A program made the position numbers and the translations under genes. Source: Lachnospiraceae bacterium (lineage in GTDB: Bacteria; Bacillota; Clostridia; Lachnospirales; Lachnospiraceae). Taken from it: 64,000 bases of DNA. The stretch covers positions 1 through 64,000 of the forward strand of contig JAJQFO010000223.1 in assembly GCA_021201095.1 (NCBI GenBank). Direction: 5' to 3'. The notes under the pieces are model-generated. The model was given only the letters and a program-made list of their open reading frames with translations, did not search any database and was not told where the DNA came from. This document shows, piece by piece, positions 17,979 to 25,507 of this stretch. Position 1 is the first letter of the stretch. The number at the start of each line of letters is the position of its first letter.

Positions 17979-18197
17979 TCAAATCTTGCTGTTAAAATAT
18001 TCCTGCGATACCTGCAGCTGTTTCTTCAGTATTTCCTTCCACATGTGCGGATGTATTTCTCCAGATCCTTTCGAAACCTTCGTCCGGCGAATGTTTCCCG
18101 CATCATCAATCTTTCGGTAAAAATAGTGATCCGTATCTTTATATAATTCCCATTCATCCCTTTCGCAAAACCGCTTTAGCTCTTTCCAGCGTGGCAT
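17979..18197 (-). CDS. Putative HicA-like toxin (mRNA interferase), 72 aa
   Basis: The small basic protein (MPRWKELKRFCERDEWELYKDTDHYFYRK...) has the HicA-type layout: helix, a W-x-L-Y strand, then the region around TDHYFYRK where HicA carries its catalytic His. It ends in KEILKKQLQVSQEYFN. GGAGAGAG precedes the ATG. It overlaps the end of the upstream gene by 22 bases, which indicates translational coupling as in toxin-antitoxin pairs. The family call rests on pattern only. Confidence 0.55.
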   Translation of the reverse strand: MPRWKELKRFCERDEWELYKDTDHYFYRKIDDAGNIRRTKVSKGSGEIHPHMWKEILKKQLQVSQEYFNSKI

Positions 18198-18601
18198 TGT
18201 ATACTCTCTCCTATCAAACCAGGATCATCCATTATCAGTGCTTTAAAAATATAGGGAACATGTTTTTTGCGATTCGGACTGTGACTATACATCTCATAAT
18301 CGCTATAATATTCCTCTGAATATTCCAGAATCGCGTTCCCCATAGCAAGCCGGGCCGCCTGCTCGTCACTGCCATTTTCCACCAGATCAATCTCATTCAG
18401 AGATAAAGTGACCGATCCGTCTTCTTCAATAAATTTTTGTGCGGTAAAATGATAAGCAGCGAGTATTTCCGACATTGTTTCCAGATTTGAAAACCACATC
18501 CGATCTCTTGTCCGTTTGATAAATTTGGGTTTATCGTGAATTACGCTGTCACAGATCGCGCTCCACTGTTTTCTCACATCTGTAGCCTGTTCCATTAACA
18601 T
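18176..18601 (-). CDS. Putative antitoxin partner, 141 aa
   Basis: The protein resembles Phd/YefM-type antitoxins in its opening (ATDVRKQWSAICDSVIHDKPKFIKRTRDRMWF), followed by a longer C-terminal region with EYSEEYYSDYEMYSHSPNRKKHVPYIFKAL. The start at 18601 (MLMEQ) is preferred because AAAGGAG then has correct spacing; the track start is too close to it. It is first gene of the pair, upstream of and overlapping the toxin, with a palindrome at its promoter. Confidence 0.55.
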   Translation of the reverse strand: MLMEQATDVRKQWSAICDSVIHDKPKFIKRTRDRMWFSNLETMSEILAAYHFTAQKFIEEDGSVTLSLNEIDLVENGSDEQAARLAMGNAILEYSEEYYSDYEMYSHSPNRKKHVPYIFKALIMDDPGLIGESIQCHAGKS

Positions 18602-18630
18602 CTCTATCACCATCTCCTTTGTGTGCCCCC

Positions 18631-18683
18631 AGTATAAATGAAATTTAATAACAGGTCAAGAAAAAATGTACACTATGTACATT
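18631..18683 (-). promoter_or_regulatory. Promoter and palindromic operator of the toxin-antitoxin pair
   Basis: On the minus strand TTGACC (18654-18659), 17 bases, TATACT (18631-18636). Directly upstream lies AATGTACACTATGTACATTT (18664-18683), an imperfect palindrome suited for antitoxin autoregulation. The -10 lies about 30 bases before the antitoxin start. Confidence 0.7.
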
Positions 18684-18868
18684 TATTTACATTTTTTTCA
18701 AATAAGTTTTCATTGTTTTTAGTATATGTAAAATCGGCACAAATATTCTCTCCCGAAGCACTCCGCTTAATAGAAGGAATGAATGAGAAAGTATCTTGTT
18801 TTTCTGTTTTTTATACGCTATACTTGTTTCTGGCTTCGGATACCCGGAGCCGGAAAAGCTTATGATGC

Positions 18869-18925
18869 GCAGGGCCGGACAAGTATATCCCATGCGAAGC
18901 ATGGATGCCGCCCGGTGAGGGATTT
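18869..18925. repeat. Dispersed intergenic repeat, partial copy B
   Basis: The fragment TATCCCATGC...GGATGCCGCCCGG matches the central hairpin of copies A and D. It lies in the 430-base gap between the antitoxin and the first esterase. The rest of the gap shows nothing recognisable beyond the TA promoter. Confidence 0.6.
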
Positions 18926-19033
18926 TGCTACCGAAGCCGCACCCCGGTCCGCGCAGGCGAGAGGGAGCACGCAAGCCGCCTCCTTCTTGAAATAGGTCGA
19001 CCGCAAGGAATCCAACACTATACGGAGGCAGTT

Positions 19034-19792
19034 ATGGTTGATAAATGGAACATTACCATCCCCGAACTGACCGGCGGGGAGGAGCGCGGGGTCTATGTCT
19101 ATCTCCCCAATTCCTATGAGGAGGAGCCCCAGCAGCGCTACGGCGTGCTCTACATGTTTGACGGGCACAATGTCTTCTTTGACTCAGACGCAACCTACGG
19201 CAAATGCTGGGGGATGAAGGAATATATGGACTACACGAGGACGCCGCTCATCATCGTCGCCGTGGAATGCAATCACAGCCCGGATCACGGGCGTCTGAAG
19301 GAATACACACCATTTTCTTTTTCAGAGCCATCCTTTGGAAAAATTGAGGCAAAGGGCTCGATCACGATGAACTGGTACGTACATACACTCAAGGAAATCA
19401 TCGACCGGCGCTACCGCACTTTGCCGGACCGGGATCACACCTTCATCGCGGGCAGCTCGATGGGCGGGCTGATGAGCCTGTACGCACTGCTGGCGTATCC
19501 GCAGTATTTTTCCCGAGCGGCGGCTCTCTCGCCTTCCCTCTGGGTCTCCCCGAAGGGACTTGCGAAATTAATTGAAGAGGCTGATCTCCCGGATGGGTGT
19601 GTGCTCTATATGGACTATGGAGAAATGGAGTTTGCGAATCATAAAAACGCGCAGCGCGACTTCGGCCGCATCGCGGCGAAGCTGCTGGAGAAGGGTGTGC
19701 TGCTGGACTGCCGCGTTGTCCCGGGCGGGACACACTGCGAGGCCAGCTGGGAGCGGCAGATTCCATTTTTTATGAAGACGCTGCTGTACTGA
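19034..19792 (+). CDS. Esterase-family alpha/beta-hydrolase
   Basis: The start is placed at 19034 (MVDKWNITIPEL) with GGAGGC 5 bases upstream; the longer track ORF begins in repeat DNA. The 252-aa protein belongs to the esterase D/enterochelin-esterase-like group (PF00756): YLPNSYEEE...YGVLYMFDGHNVF, the nucleophile elbow GSSMGG (Ser about 138), and GGTHCEASW with the catalytic His. There is no signal peptide, so it acts in the cytoplasm. Substrate unknown. A second hydrolase and an ATP-grasp ligase follow on the same strand. Confidence 0.85.
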   Translation: MVDKWNITIPELTGGEERGVYVYLPNSYEEEPQQRYGVLYMFDGHNVFFDSDATYGKCWGMKEYMDYTRTPLIIVAVECNHSPDHGRLKEYTPFSFSEPSFGKIEAKGSITMNWYVHTLKEIIDRRYRTLPDRDHTFIAGSSMGGLMSLYALLAYPQYFSRAAALSPSLWVSPKGLAKLIEEADLPDGCVLYMDYGEMEFANHKNAQRDFGRIAAKLLEKGVLLDCRVVPGGTHCEASWERQIPFFMKTLLY

Positions 19793-19980
19793 ATTGTCTG
19801 TACGGCTTCTAATTTATCCGTGTATATAAAATTTTATTACGCATACATGCAGCTTTTGTGGGATATTCGTAAGCTCTGTATGCAGATACGCAATATTTTT
19901 CAATGTCCATGCACTGCTGCTATCGCCCCGATATCCGCAGCAGCCGCAATACTATATTTCTCTATCAGAAAGGATACCAC

Positions 19981-20748
19981 ATGAAAACGCAGTATTTTTG
20001 CAATTACAGCCCCGCGCTGAACCGACAGATGGAATGCAAGGTCTACGGCCACGCCGGGCGGCCGGTCATTTTCTTTCCCTGTCAGGACGGGCGATTCTAT
20101 GACTTTGAAAATTACCACATGACAGATGTCTGGGCGCCGTGGATTGAGAGCAGACAGGTGATGGTCTGCGCGGTCGACACGGTGGATTCCGAGACCTGGT
20201 CGAAGCCCTGGGAGGAAGCTTACGGACGCATCCGCTGGTATGAGCAGTGGATTACCTACATCACAGATGAAGTGGTGCCGTTTCTGCGCACGCTCGCCAA
20301 TGAATATAACGGCTGGGAAGGCTATCCGGGCGTGATGCTCTTTGGCTGCAGCCTCGGCGCGACGCACGCGGCGAATCTGTTTTTCCGCCGTCCAGACCTG
20401 TTTGACGGACTGCTGGCGCTCTCCGGCCTTTATTCGACGGAATATGGCTTTGGTGATTACATGGACGAGATCGTCTATCAGAATTCGCCGGTTCACTACC
20501 TCGGAGGCATGCCGAAGGATCACCCGTACATCCAGCTCTACAACCTCAAGCGGGCGGTTATCTGCTGCGGCCAGGGAGCCTGGGAGATGCCGGAATACAC
20601 CCGCAATCTGAAAAGAATTCTGGAGGACAAGGGCATCCACGCCTGGGTAGATCTGTGGGGCACGGACTGCCGCCACGACTGGGACTGGTGGTATAAGCAG
20701 GTGGTCTATTTTGTGCCCTATCTGCTGGGAGAAGATCAGGTCGCATGA
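19981..20748 (+). CDS. Second esterase-like alpha/beta-hydrolase
   Basis: The start at 19981 (MKTQYFCNYSPALNR) has AGAAAGGA in front; the track start at 19903 lacks one. The 255-aa protein opens with GRPVIFFPCQDGRFYDF and carries the nucleophile motif FGCSLGATHA. A WGTDCRHDWDWW segment near the end probably holds the catalytic His. It is distinct from the first hydrolase but the same fold class. No signal peptide. Spacing to the previous gene is 188 bases and to the ATP-grasp gene 522 bases, mostly repeats. Confidence 0.8.
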   Translation: MKTQYFCNYSPALNRQMECKVYGHAGRPVIFFPCQDGRFYDFENYHMTDVWAPWIESRQVMVCAVDTVDSETWSKPWEEAYGRIRWYEQWITYITDEVVPFLRTLANEYNGWEGYPGVMLFGCSLGATHAANLFFRRPDLFDGLLALSGLYSTEYGFGDYMDEIVYQNSPVHYLGGMPKDHPYIQLYNLKRAVICCGQGAWEMPEYTRNLKRILEDKGIHAWVDLWGTDCRHDWDWWYKQVVYFVPYLLGEDQVA

Positions 20749-20827
20749 GGGCAAAGCTGCTTAATTCTCCACATCCCGCTTAATATTCTGTATTATGAGA
20801 AGAAAAGCACTTCGCATAATCTCCAGA

Positions 20828-20965
20828 ATCTGTCGATTCTGTTGCTAACTTATCGAGTGAGGGTACGCAAGCGTCTGTCTATGCTTCGGTCAGTGAATAT
20901 CCCGCACGAAGCGGCGAGGGCCTACGTCCTCGATTTTCTGCGAAAATCGGGACATGAAACGGACA
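20828..20965. repeat. Dispersed intergenic repeat, copy C
   Basis: The blocks CTGTTGCTAACTTATCG, AGTGAATATCCC and GATTTTCTGCGAAAATC follow the same order as in copy A (9530). They fill part of the gap between the second hydrolase and the ATP-grasp gene. Confidence 0.65.
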
Positions 20966-21038
20966 TCCACTGGATGTCCAGCGCCCTTCCGATAAGACAA
21001 TATAACAAGATAAACCAACACGTAAGAGAAAAATATAG

Positions 21039-21212
21039 GTAACTATTCAGGACAGTACCTCGCACTTGCTGCGAGGTACGTATGAAAACTTATAGCATGT
21101 GGGGAAAAGCCCCCGCCGGGTGGCATCCCACACTTCGTGCGGGATAATCCCCATCGCGAAGCGATTTTAAATGGGCTTTTCCCATGTAACTGTGAAGGTA
21201 CTGAACAATTAC
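21039..21212. repeat. MITE-like element of about 174 bp with inverted ends
   Basis: The left end GTAACTATTCAGGACAGTACC and right end GGTACTGAACAATTAC are imperfect inverted repeats. Inside, GGGGAAAAGCCC and GGGCTTTTCCC form a second nested pair around a copy of the CACTTCGTGCGGG hairpin. It is non-coding, and the right end recurs at about 15270 and 46050. It could be a small non-autonomous element or a structured leader of the ATP-grasp gene. Confidence 0.5.
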
Positions 21213-21270
21213 AAATATAGAAACAAAAACGATCAACCATAAAAAGAAAGAGAAAAAGAGGACCTGACAA

Positions 21271-22467
21271 ATGAAAAACTTTATTTTTATCTCACCAAAT
21301 TTTCCGACGAATTACTGGCTGTTCTGCCGGGAGCTGAAAAAAAACGGACTGAATGTGCTGGGCATCGGCGACCAGCCCTATGACGAGCTGACCGAGGATC
21401 TGAAAAGCAGCCTGAACGAGTATTACAAGGTCGGCAGCCTGGAGAATTACGATGAGGTCTACCGGGCCGTGGCTTTTCTCACCTACAAGCACGGGCGGAT
21501 CGACTGGCTGGAGTCGAACAACGAATACTGGCTGGAGCGCGACGCGAAGCTGCGCACGGATTTCAATATCCCGACCGGTTTCCACACGGAGGACATCCCG
21601 AGCGTCAAGTTTAAATCCCGCATGAAGGAGTTTTACCGCAAGGCCGGCATCCCGGTTGCCCGCTATCATATGGTCGACACCCTGGAGGGCTGTCTCGCCT
21701 TTGTCAAAGAGGTCGGCTACCCGGTCGTGGCCAAACCGGACAACGGCGTGGGGGCGTCGCACACCTTCAAGCTGGAAAATGATGAGCAGATGAAGGAGTT
21801 CTTCGACCTGAAATGGCCGGACACCGTCTATATTATGGAAGAATTTGTCCAGGGCGAGGTGAATTCCTACGACGCAATTATCGACTCGAAGGGCGAGCCG
21901 ATGTTTGAGACGGGCAATGTCACCCCGGAGTCTATCATGGACATCGTCAATAAATCGGAGAACTCGCTGTTTTACATTCTCAAAAATCTGCCGGACGACA
22001 CCCGCGCGGCCGGGCGTGCCACGGTAAAGAGCTTTGGCGTGAAAAGCCGCTTCATCCACTTTGAATTTTTCCGCCTGCTGCAGGATCAGGAGGGTCTTGG
22101 CAAAAAGGGCGACCTCGTCGCGCTGGAGGTCAACATGCGCCCGAGCGGCGGCGTGACGCCGGACATGATCGATTTTGCGCACAGCACCGATGTCTACAAA
22201 ATCTGGGCGGATATGGTAGCCTTTGACCGTTCCACCATGCCGGTCGGCAGCCACGCCTACTGCGCGTTCTGCGGCCGCCGCGACGGCAAGGATTTCGTCC
22301 TTTCAAAAGAGGATATTCTGGAAAAATACGGCACGCATGTCAAGATGGCTGAGCGCATCCCCGACGCCCTCTCCGGCGCGATGGGCAACCAGATGTTTGT
22401 CGCCGTCTTTGATACCAGGAAGGAAATGAGTGACTTCTATGAGGATATTCTGCGGGTCAGGGAATAA
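21271..22467 (+). CDS. ATP-grasp domain enzyme
   Basis: The 398-aa protein has an N-terminal Rossmann-like preATP-grasp region (FISPNFPTNYWLFCRELKKNGLNVLGIGD). The ATP-grasp core follows: KSRMKEFYRKAGIPVARY, YPVVAKPDNGVGA, VYIMEEFVQGEVNSYD and ALEVNMRPSGG (metal-binding Glu/Asn). These enzymes ligate a carboxylate to an amine or similar nucleophile using ATP. The substrate is not inferable. It is on the same strand as two hydrolases, which suggests a small biosynthetic or modification cassette. It converges with the next gene after 3 bases. Confidence 0.85.
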   Translation: MKNFIFISPNFPTNYWLFCRELKKNGLNVLGIGDQPYDELTEDLKSSLNEYYKVGSLENYDEVYRAVAFLTYKHGRIDWLESNNEYWLERDAKLRTDFNIPTGFHTEDIPSVKFKSRMKEFYRKAGIPVARYHMVDTLEGCLAFVKEVGYPVVAKPDNGVGASHTFKLENDEQMKEFFDLKWPDTVYIMEEFVQGEVNSYDAIIDSKGEPMFETGNVTPESIMDIVNKSENSLFYILKNLPDDTRAAGRATVKSFGVKSRFIHFEFFRLLQDQEGLGKKGDLVALEVNMRPSGGVTPDMIDFAHSTDVYKIWADMVAFDRSTMPVGSHAYCAFCGRRDGKDFVLSKEDILEKYGTHVKMAERIPDALSGAMGNQMFVAVFDTRKEMSDFYEDILRVRE

Positions 22468-22470
22468 TTT

Positions 22471-23733
22471 TTACCGCTCCTCCCGCGCGATCCTTTCCTC
22501 GTACTGCCGGGTGATACGCTGCCAGAGCACGTTGCTGAAAATATCGTAGCGCTTCGTCACAATAGGGCGCGCTCCCCGGCGGAAAATCAGCTCCTGACCG
22601 ATGGGCATGTAGAGCACCTCGTCAAGCGGCGCGTCGAGGCGGGTGCTGATCCGCTGCGCGGTTTTGAGATCCATACCGCCCATATAGATGTATGTATCGC
22701 AGTTGTTGATGATCGTCGTCGCGTCGTCCGCGCCGTACATGGATTCGAGCTGGGACTCAGACTGCAGCATCAGTGTGACGGAGAGGCGTTTCTCACGGAA
22801 AATGCTGATATAATCAGGGAAATTGAGGATCCGTCCGCCGGTGGCAAAGTCGTCGCAGAGCACATGCACGGGGACGGGAAGCATGCCGTCCGGCCGGTTT
22901 TCTGCGAATTCAAACAGGCGTTTGAAAATCTGCGCGTAAAACATATTGATGAAAAAGTGCAGGGACGGATTGACCGGGCTGGTGGTGATAAAGAGGACGG
23001 TCCTGCGCATGGCAAGACGTTCAATATCCACCTGGTTCTCCATGCTCATCGTCTCCCGGAGCTCCTTGCTGAAGATGGTGTCGATCGCTGTGTTCAGCAC
23101 GCCGAAGACACAGCTGGCCGTCTTGATCGGCAGCAGGCGGAAGCTCTTCCAGCAGGTAACGGCAAAGTTGGTCGGATCGCGGCGCGCCAGCAGCTCAAAT
23201 TTCTTGTCATAATTGGTCTCAATCTGGCTGCTCCCATCCTTGAATTCCAGCCGGTCTATCATCTCCAGCACATCTGTGAAGGTGCATTCGTGCTGAGTGA
23301 TCATTACGTATTTGATGATGGCGGAAAGCAGCGAAATTGCCGACTCATCCCAGTAAGGATCTGCGTTGGAGCGGTTCTTTCTCGGATCCGCGTTGACAAT
23401 GGATTCCGCGAGAAACGAGATGTCTTTATCGGTCTTTACGCAACAAAGCAGGTCAAATCCGACATTTCCTCTGGAGGGATCGACAAAGTCCAGATCCTGT
23501 ACTGCATAGCCGCGCTTCAGGAAGACCGGCTTGTATTTATTCACAATACGCCGTTTGGTCACAGTCGTAATCAGGCTGGAATGGCAGGTCTCCAGAAGGC
23601 GTGGTTCAGAGATGGAGAGCGTCTTTCCGCATCCGCTGCTCCCGCATACAATGACATTGTTGTTGATGCCGGTCTCGGCAGGGTCTGTACTGTACACACA
23701 GTTTTCTCCAAGAATCATTCGGTCTGTCGTCAT
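22471..23733 (-). CDS. TraG/VirD4-like coupling-protein ATPase without membrane domain
   Basis: The 420-aa P-loop ATPase has Walker A CGSSGCGKTLS near the N-terminus, Walker B VHVLCDDFATGG, and the downstream FREKRLSVTLMLQSESQLESMYG typical of type IV secretion coupling proteins (TraG/TraD/VirD4). The usual N-terminal membrane helices are absent and the protein starts almost at the P-loop. No relaxase or other transfer gene is nearby. GGGAGG precedes the ATG. It lies 177 bases after clpP on the same strand. Confidence 0.8.
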   Translation of the reverse strand: MTTDRMILGENCVYSTDPAETGINNNVIVCGSSGCGKTLSISEPRLLETCHSSLITTVTKRRIVNKYKPVFLKRGYAVQDLDFVDPSRGNVGFDLLCCVKTDKDISFLAESIVNADPRKNRSNADPYWDESAISLLSAIIKYVMITQHECTFTDVLEMIDRLEFKDGSSQIETNYDKKFELLARRDPTNFAVTCWKSFRLLPIKTASCVFGVLNTAIDTIFSKELRETMSMENQVDIERLAMRRTVLFITTSPVNPSLHFFINMFYAQIFKRLFEFAENRPDGMLPVPVHVLCDDFATGGRILNFPDYISIFREKRLSVTLMLQSESQLESMYGADDATTIINNCDTYIYMGGMDLKTAQRISTRLDAPLDEVLYMPIGQELIFRRGARPIVTKRYDIFSNVLWQRITRQYEERIAREER

Positions 23734-23909
23734 AATATCATACCTCCCTGAATTGTGAATCCCTGAAAAGCCTTGGCTTTCACCCCAAAGCCCTTTTCGC
23801 TTCTCTTTCGCTGTTGCTTCACGTTACTGCTGCCTCTCGTTACCGCAGCTTCACGTTACCATCTCTTATCACTGTCACGTCACTGCCCTCCTTCCATCCG
23901 CTCAGAAAG

Positions 23910-24491
23910 TCACAGCAGCCGGTCAAAGCTGACGATCTCATCACACAGCCCGAATTCTACGCTCTCCTCCGGTGTCAGATAGTGGTCATAGCTGGTGGCC
24001 TGCTCCACTTCTTCCTCGGATTTGCCGGTGTGCTTCGCCAGGATCCGGTTCATCTTCCGCTTGGATTCCATCAGGCTGTCAGAAATGGACTTGATGGAGG
24101 AAGAATTCCCGCCCACACGATTTCCCAGCAGCGGCTCGTGGATCATTGTCTCGCTGTGCGGCAGCATGTATCTTCCATGATTTCCACAGGCCAGCAGGAC
24201 GGCCGCCATGCTGTAGGCCTGTCCGACACAGAAAATGCGGACCGGCGCCTTGCTGGACTGAATCACGTCGTAGATCAGCATGCCCGCATTGATCTCCCCG
24301 CCCGGCGAATTGATCAGGACGTCGATCGGCTTCCCGGTATCCTCACTGTTCAGGAACAGGACTTTTTTTACAAATTCACAGGCACTCTCCCGGATGATGT
24401 CACCCTCGATGAAAATCTTCCGGTCAGCCATCAGTCTGGAATCCACAGGAACCAGGGTAATGCCTCCGCTGCTCTTGATCTGTACATTCAT
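23910..24491 (-). CDS. clpP: ClpP-family serine protease
   Basis: The 193-aa protein has the ClpP triad: Ser in GQAYSMAAVLLACG, His in SETMIHEPLLG and Asp in SYDHYLTPEE. It also has INSPGGEINAGM and ends in FGLCDEI. Length is standard. No trigger factor, tig or clpX gene lies next to it, so it may be a second, context-specific ClpP. It is followed by the TraG-like ATPase and preceded, across a tandem-repeat block, by the RyR gene terminator. AGGAGG precedes the ATG. Confidence 0.92.
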   Translation of the reverse strand: MNVQIKSSGGITLVPVDSRLMADRKIFIEGDIIRESACEFVKKVLFLNSEDTGKPIDVLINSPGGEINAGMLIYDVIQSSKAPVRIFCVGQAYSMAAVLLACGNHGRYMLPHSETMIHEPLLGNRVGGNSSSIKSISDSLMESKRKMNRILAKHTGKSEEEVEQATSYDHYLTPEESVEFGLCDEIVSFDRLL

Positions 24492-24628
24492 AATACATCC
24501 TCCTTATTTGGGCGAAACAGTCCATCCTGATGGTCTGTTCCTGATCAGATTTTTTCCTGCCCGATCAATATATCATATCTGAAAACGTGCCCGGTCGGGA
24601 GGGGGATTTTTTGTTGCTTATACTTAAT

Positions 24629-24892
24629 CGGATAGGGGGAGTTCTCTCACACCTGTCCGCCTGCGCGGGGCGCGTATGGCGTAAGCCATAACACTCCTTA
24701 CGCGGCCGTGTATATCAATCGGATAGGGGAACGCTTTTCCCCCTATCCGCTGCGCCGGCCGCGTATGGCGTAAGCCATAACACTCCTTACGCGGCCGTGT
24801 ATATCAATCGGATAGGGGAACGCTTTTCCCCCTATCCGCTGCGCCGGCCGCGTATGGCGTAAGCCATAACACTCCTTATGCGGCCGTGTGCA
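24629..24892. repeat. About 90-bp tandem repeat (3 units) with two hairpins per unit
   Basis: Units start at 24629, 24720 and 24809. Each holds a CGGATAGGGG...CCCCTATCCG hairpin and a GCCGCGTATGGCGTAAGCC...TTACGCGGC hairpin. Units 2 and 3 are almost identical; unit 1 is diverged. The block fills most of the 490-base gap between clpP and the RyR gene. No gene is in it. A single related TCAATCGGATAGGAG motif occurs at about 52538. Confidence 0.85.
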
Positions 24893-24893
24893 T

Positions 24894-24928
24894 AAAAAAA
24901 AGACAGAGGATATGAGCACCCTCTGTCC
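24894..24928 (-). terminator. Terminator of the RyR gene / kinase operon
   Basis: On the minus strand GACAGAGG, 10-base loop, CCTCTGTC, then eight T. It lies about 55 bases after the RyR gene stop. Confidence 0.9.
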
Positions 24929-24980
24929 GGCTGTTTTTGATGTTCCTGTTTTTCTGCTGACGCGTTTCCCGGCTCACGCC

Positions 24981-25259
24981 TTACCTTGTGATCCGATATC
25001 CCATTTTAACAATCAGTTTGATTGTCTCAAAGGCGGTATTCCGGTCAAATTCCTTCTCACTCTCCGGCAGCTCACCGTAGGGCACGAGCTGCGGGGTGGT
25101 CTTTTTTTCCACATCCTTTACTTCACCGTAGGTCCAGCCCTCTTTGATGCGGCCCACCGCCCAGACATCGTGTACGTTTTCGGCAATTTTTTCGGTGAGT
25201 GCCACCAGCTCCTCCGGAAGGACAATTTCGCTGGTATCTATTGGTTTTGGTTCATACAT
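24981..25259 (-). CDS. Stand-alone RyR-domain protein, 92 aa
   Basis: Almost the whole protein is one RyR domain (PF02026 pattern): YEPKPIDTS, LPEELVALTEKIAENVHDVWA, RIKEGWTYG, LVPYGELPESEKEFDRNTA and a final GYRI. In eukaryotes this domain is a module of ryanodine receptors. In bacteria it occurs in proteins proposed to bind nucleotide-like ligands in signalling or conflict systems. It is the last gene after the kinase fusion, 250 bases downstream and before a strong terminator. AGGAGG precedes the ATG. Confidence 0.92.
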   Translation of the reverse strand: MYEPKPIDTSEIVLPEELVALTEKIAENVHDVWAVGRIKEGWTYGEVKDVEKKTTPQLVPYGELPESEKEFDRNTAFETIKLIVKMGYRITR

Positions 25260-25507
25260 AATAGTTCCTCCTGAATATATGACTTATAAATTTATAACAT
25301 AAACCCTGTAACCGTTCATTACACGCCGCACCCGCTCCACGTACCCGCTGCGGGGTGCGGGACACTTCTGCGTGCCAGCAGTAAACATTTTACATCCCTG
25401 TTTTTGCAGAAAATGGAGAACGCAGGAACCAGCTGAAATGGAGCGGAGGCCGTAGAAATCGAGTATCACGGCCATTCCAAATAGCTGCCATAATGCTTTC
25501 ATCGTTC

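Noticed and set aside
19900-20754. 284-aa minus-strand ORF over the second hydrolase
   Set aside because: No domain match. The plus frame has the GCSLG nucleophile motif and a proper ribosome site.
24629-24892. 90-bp hairpin units as a CRISPR or terminator array
   Set aside because: No spacers, and the stems lack T runs. Only the separate hairpin at 24894-24928 fits a terminator.
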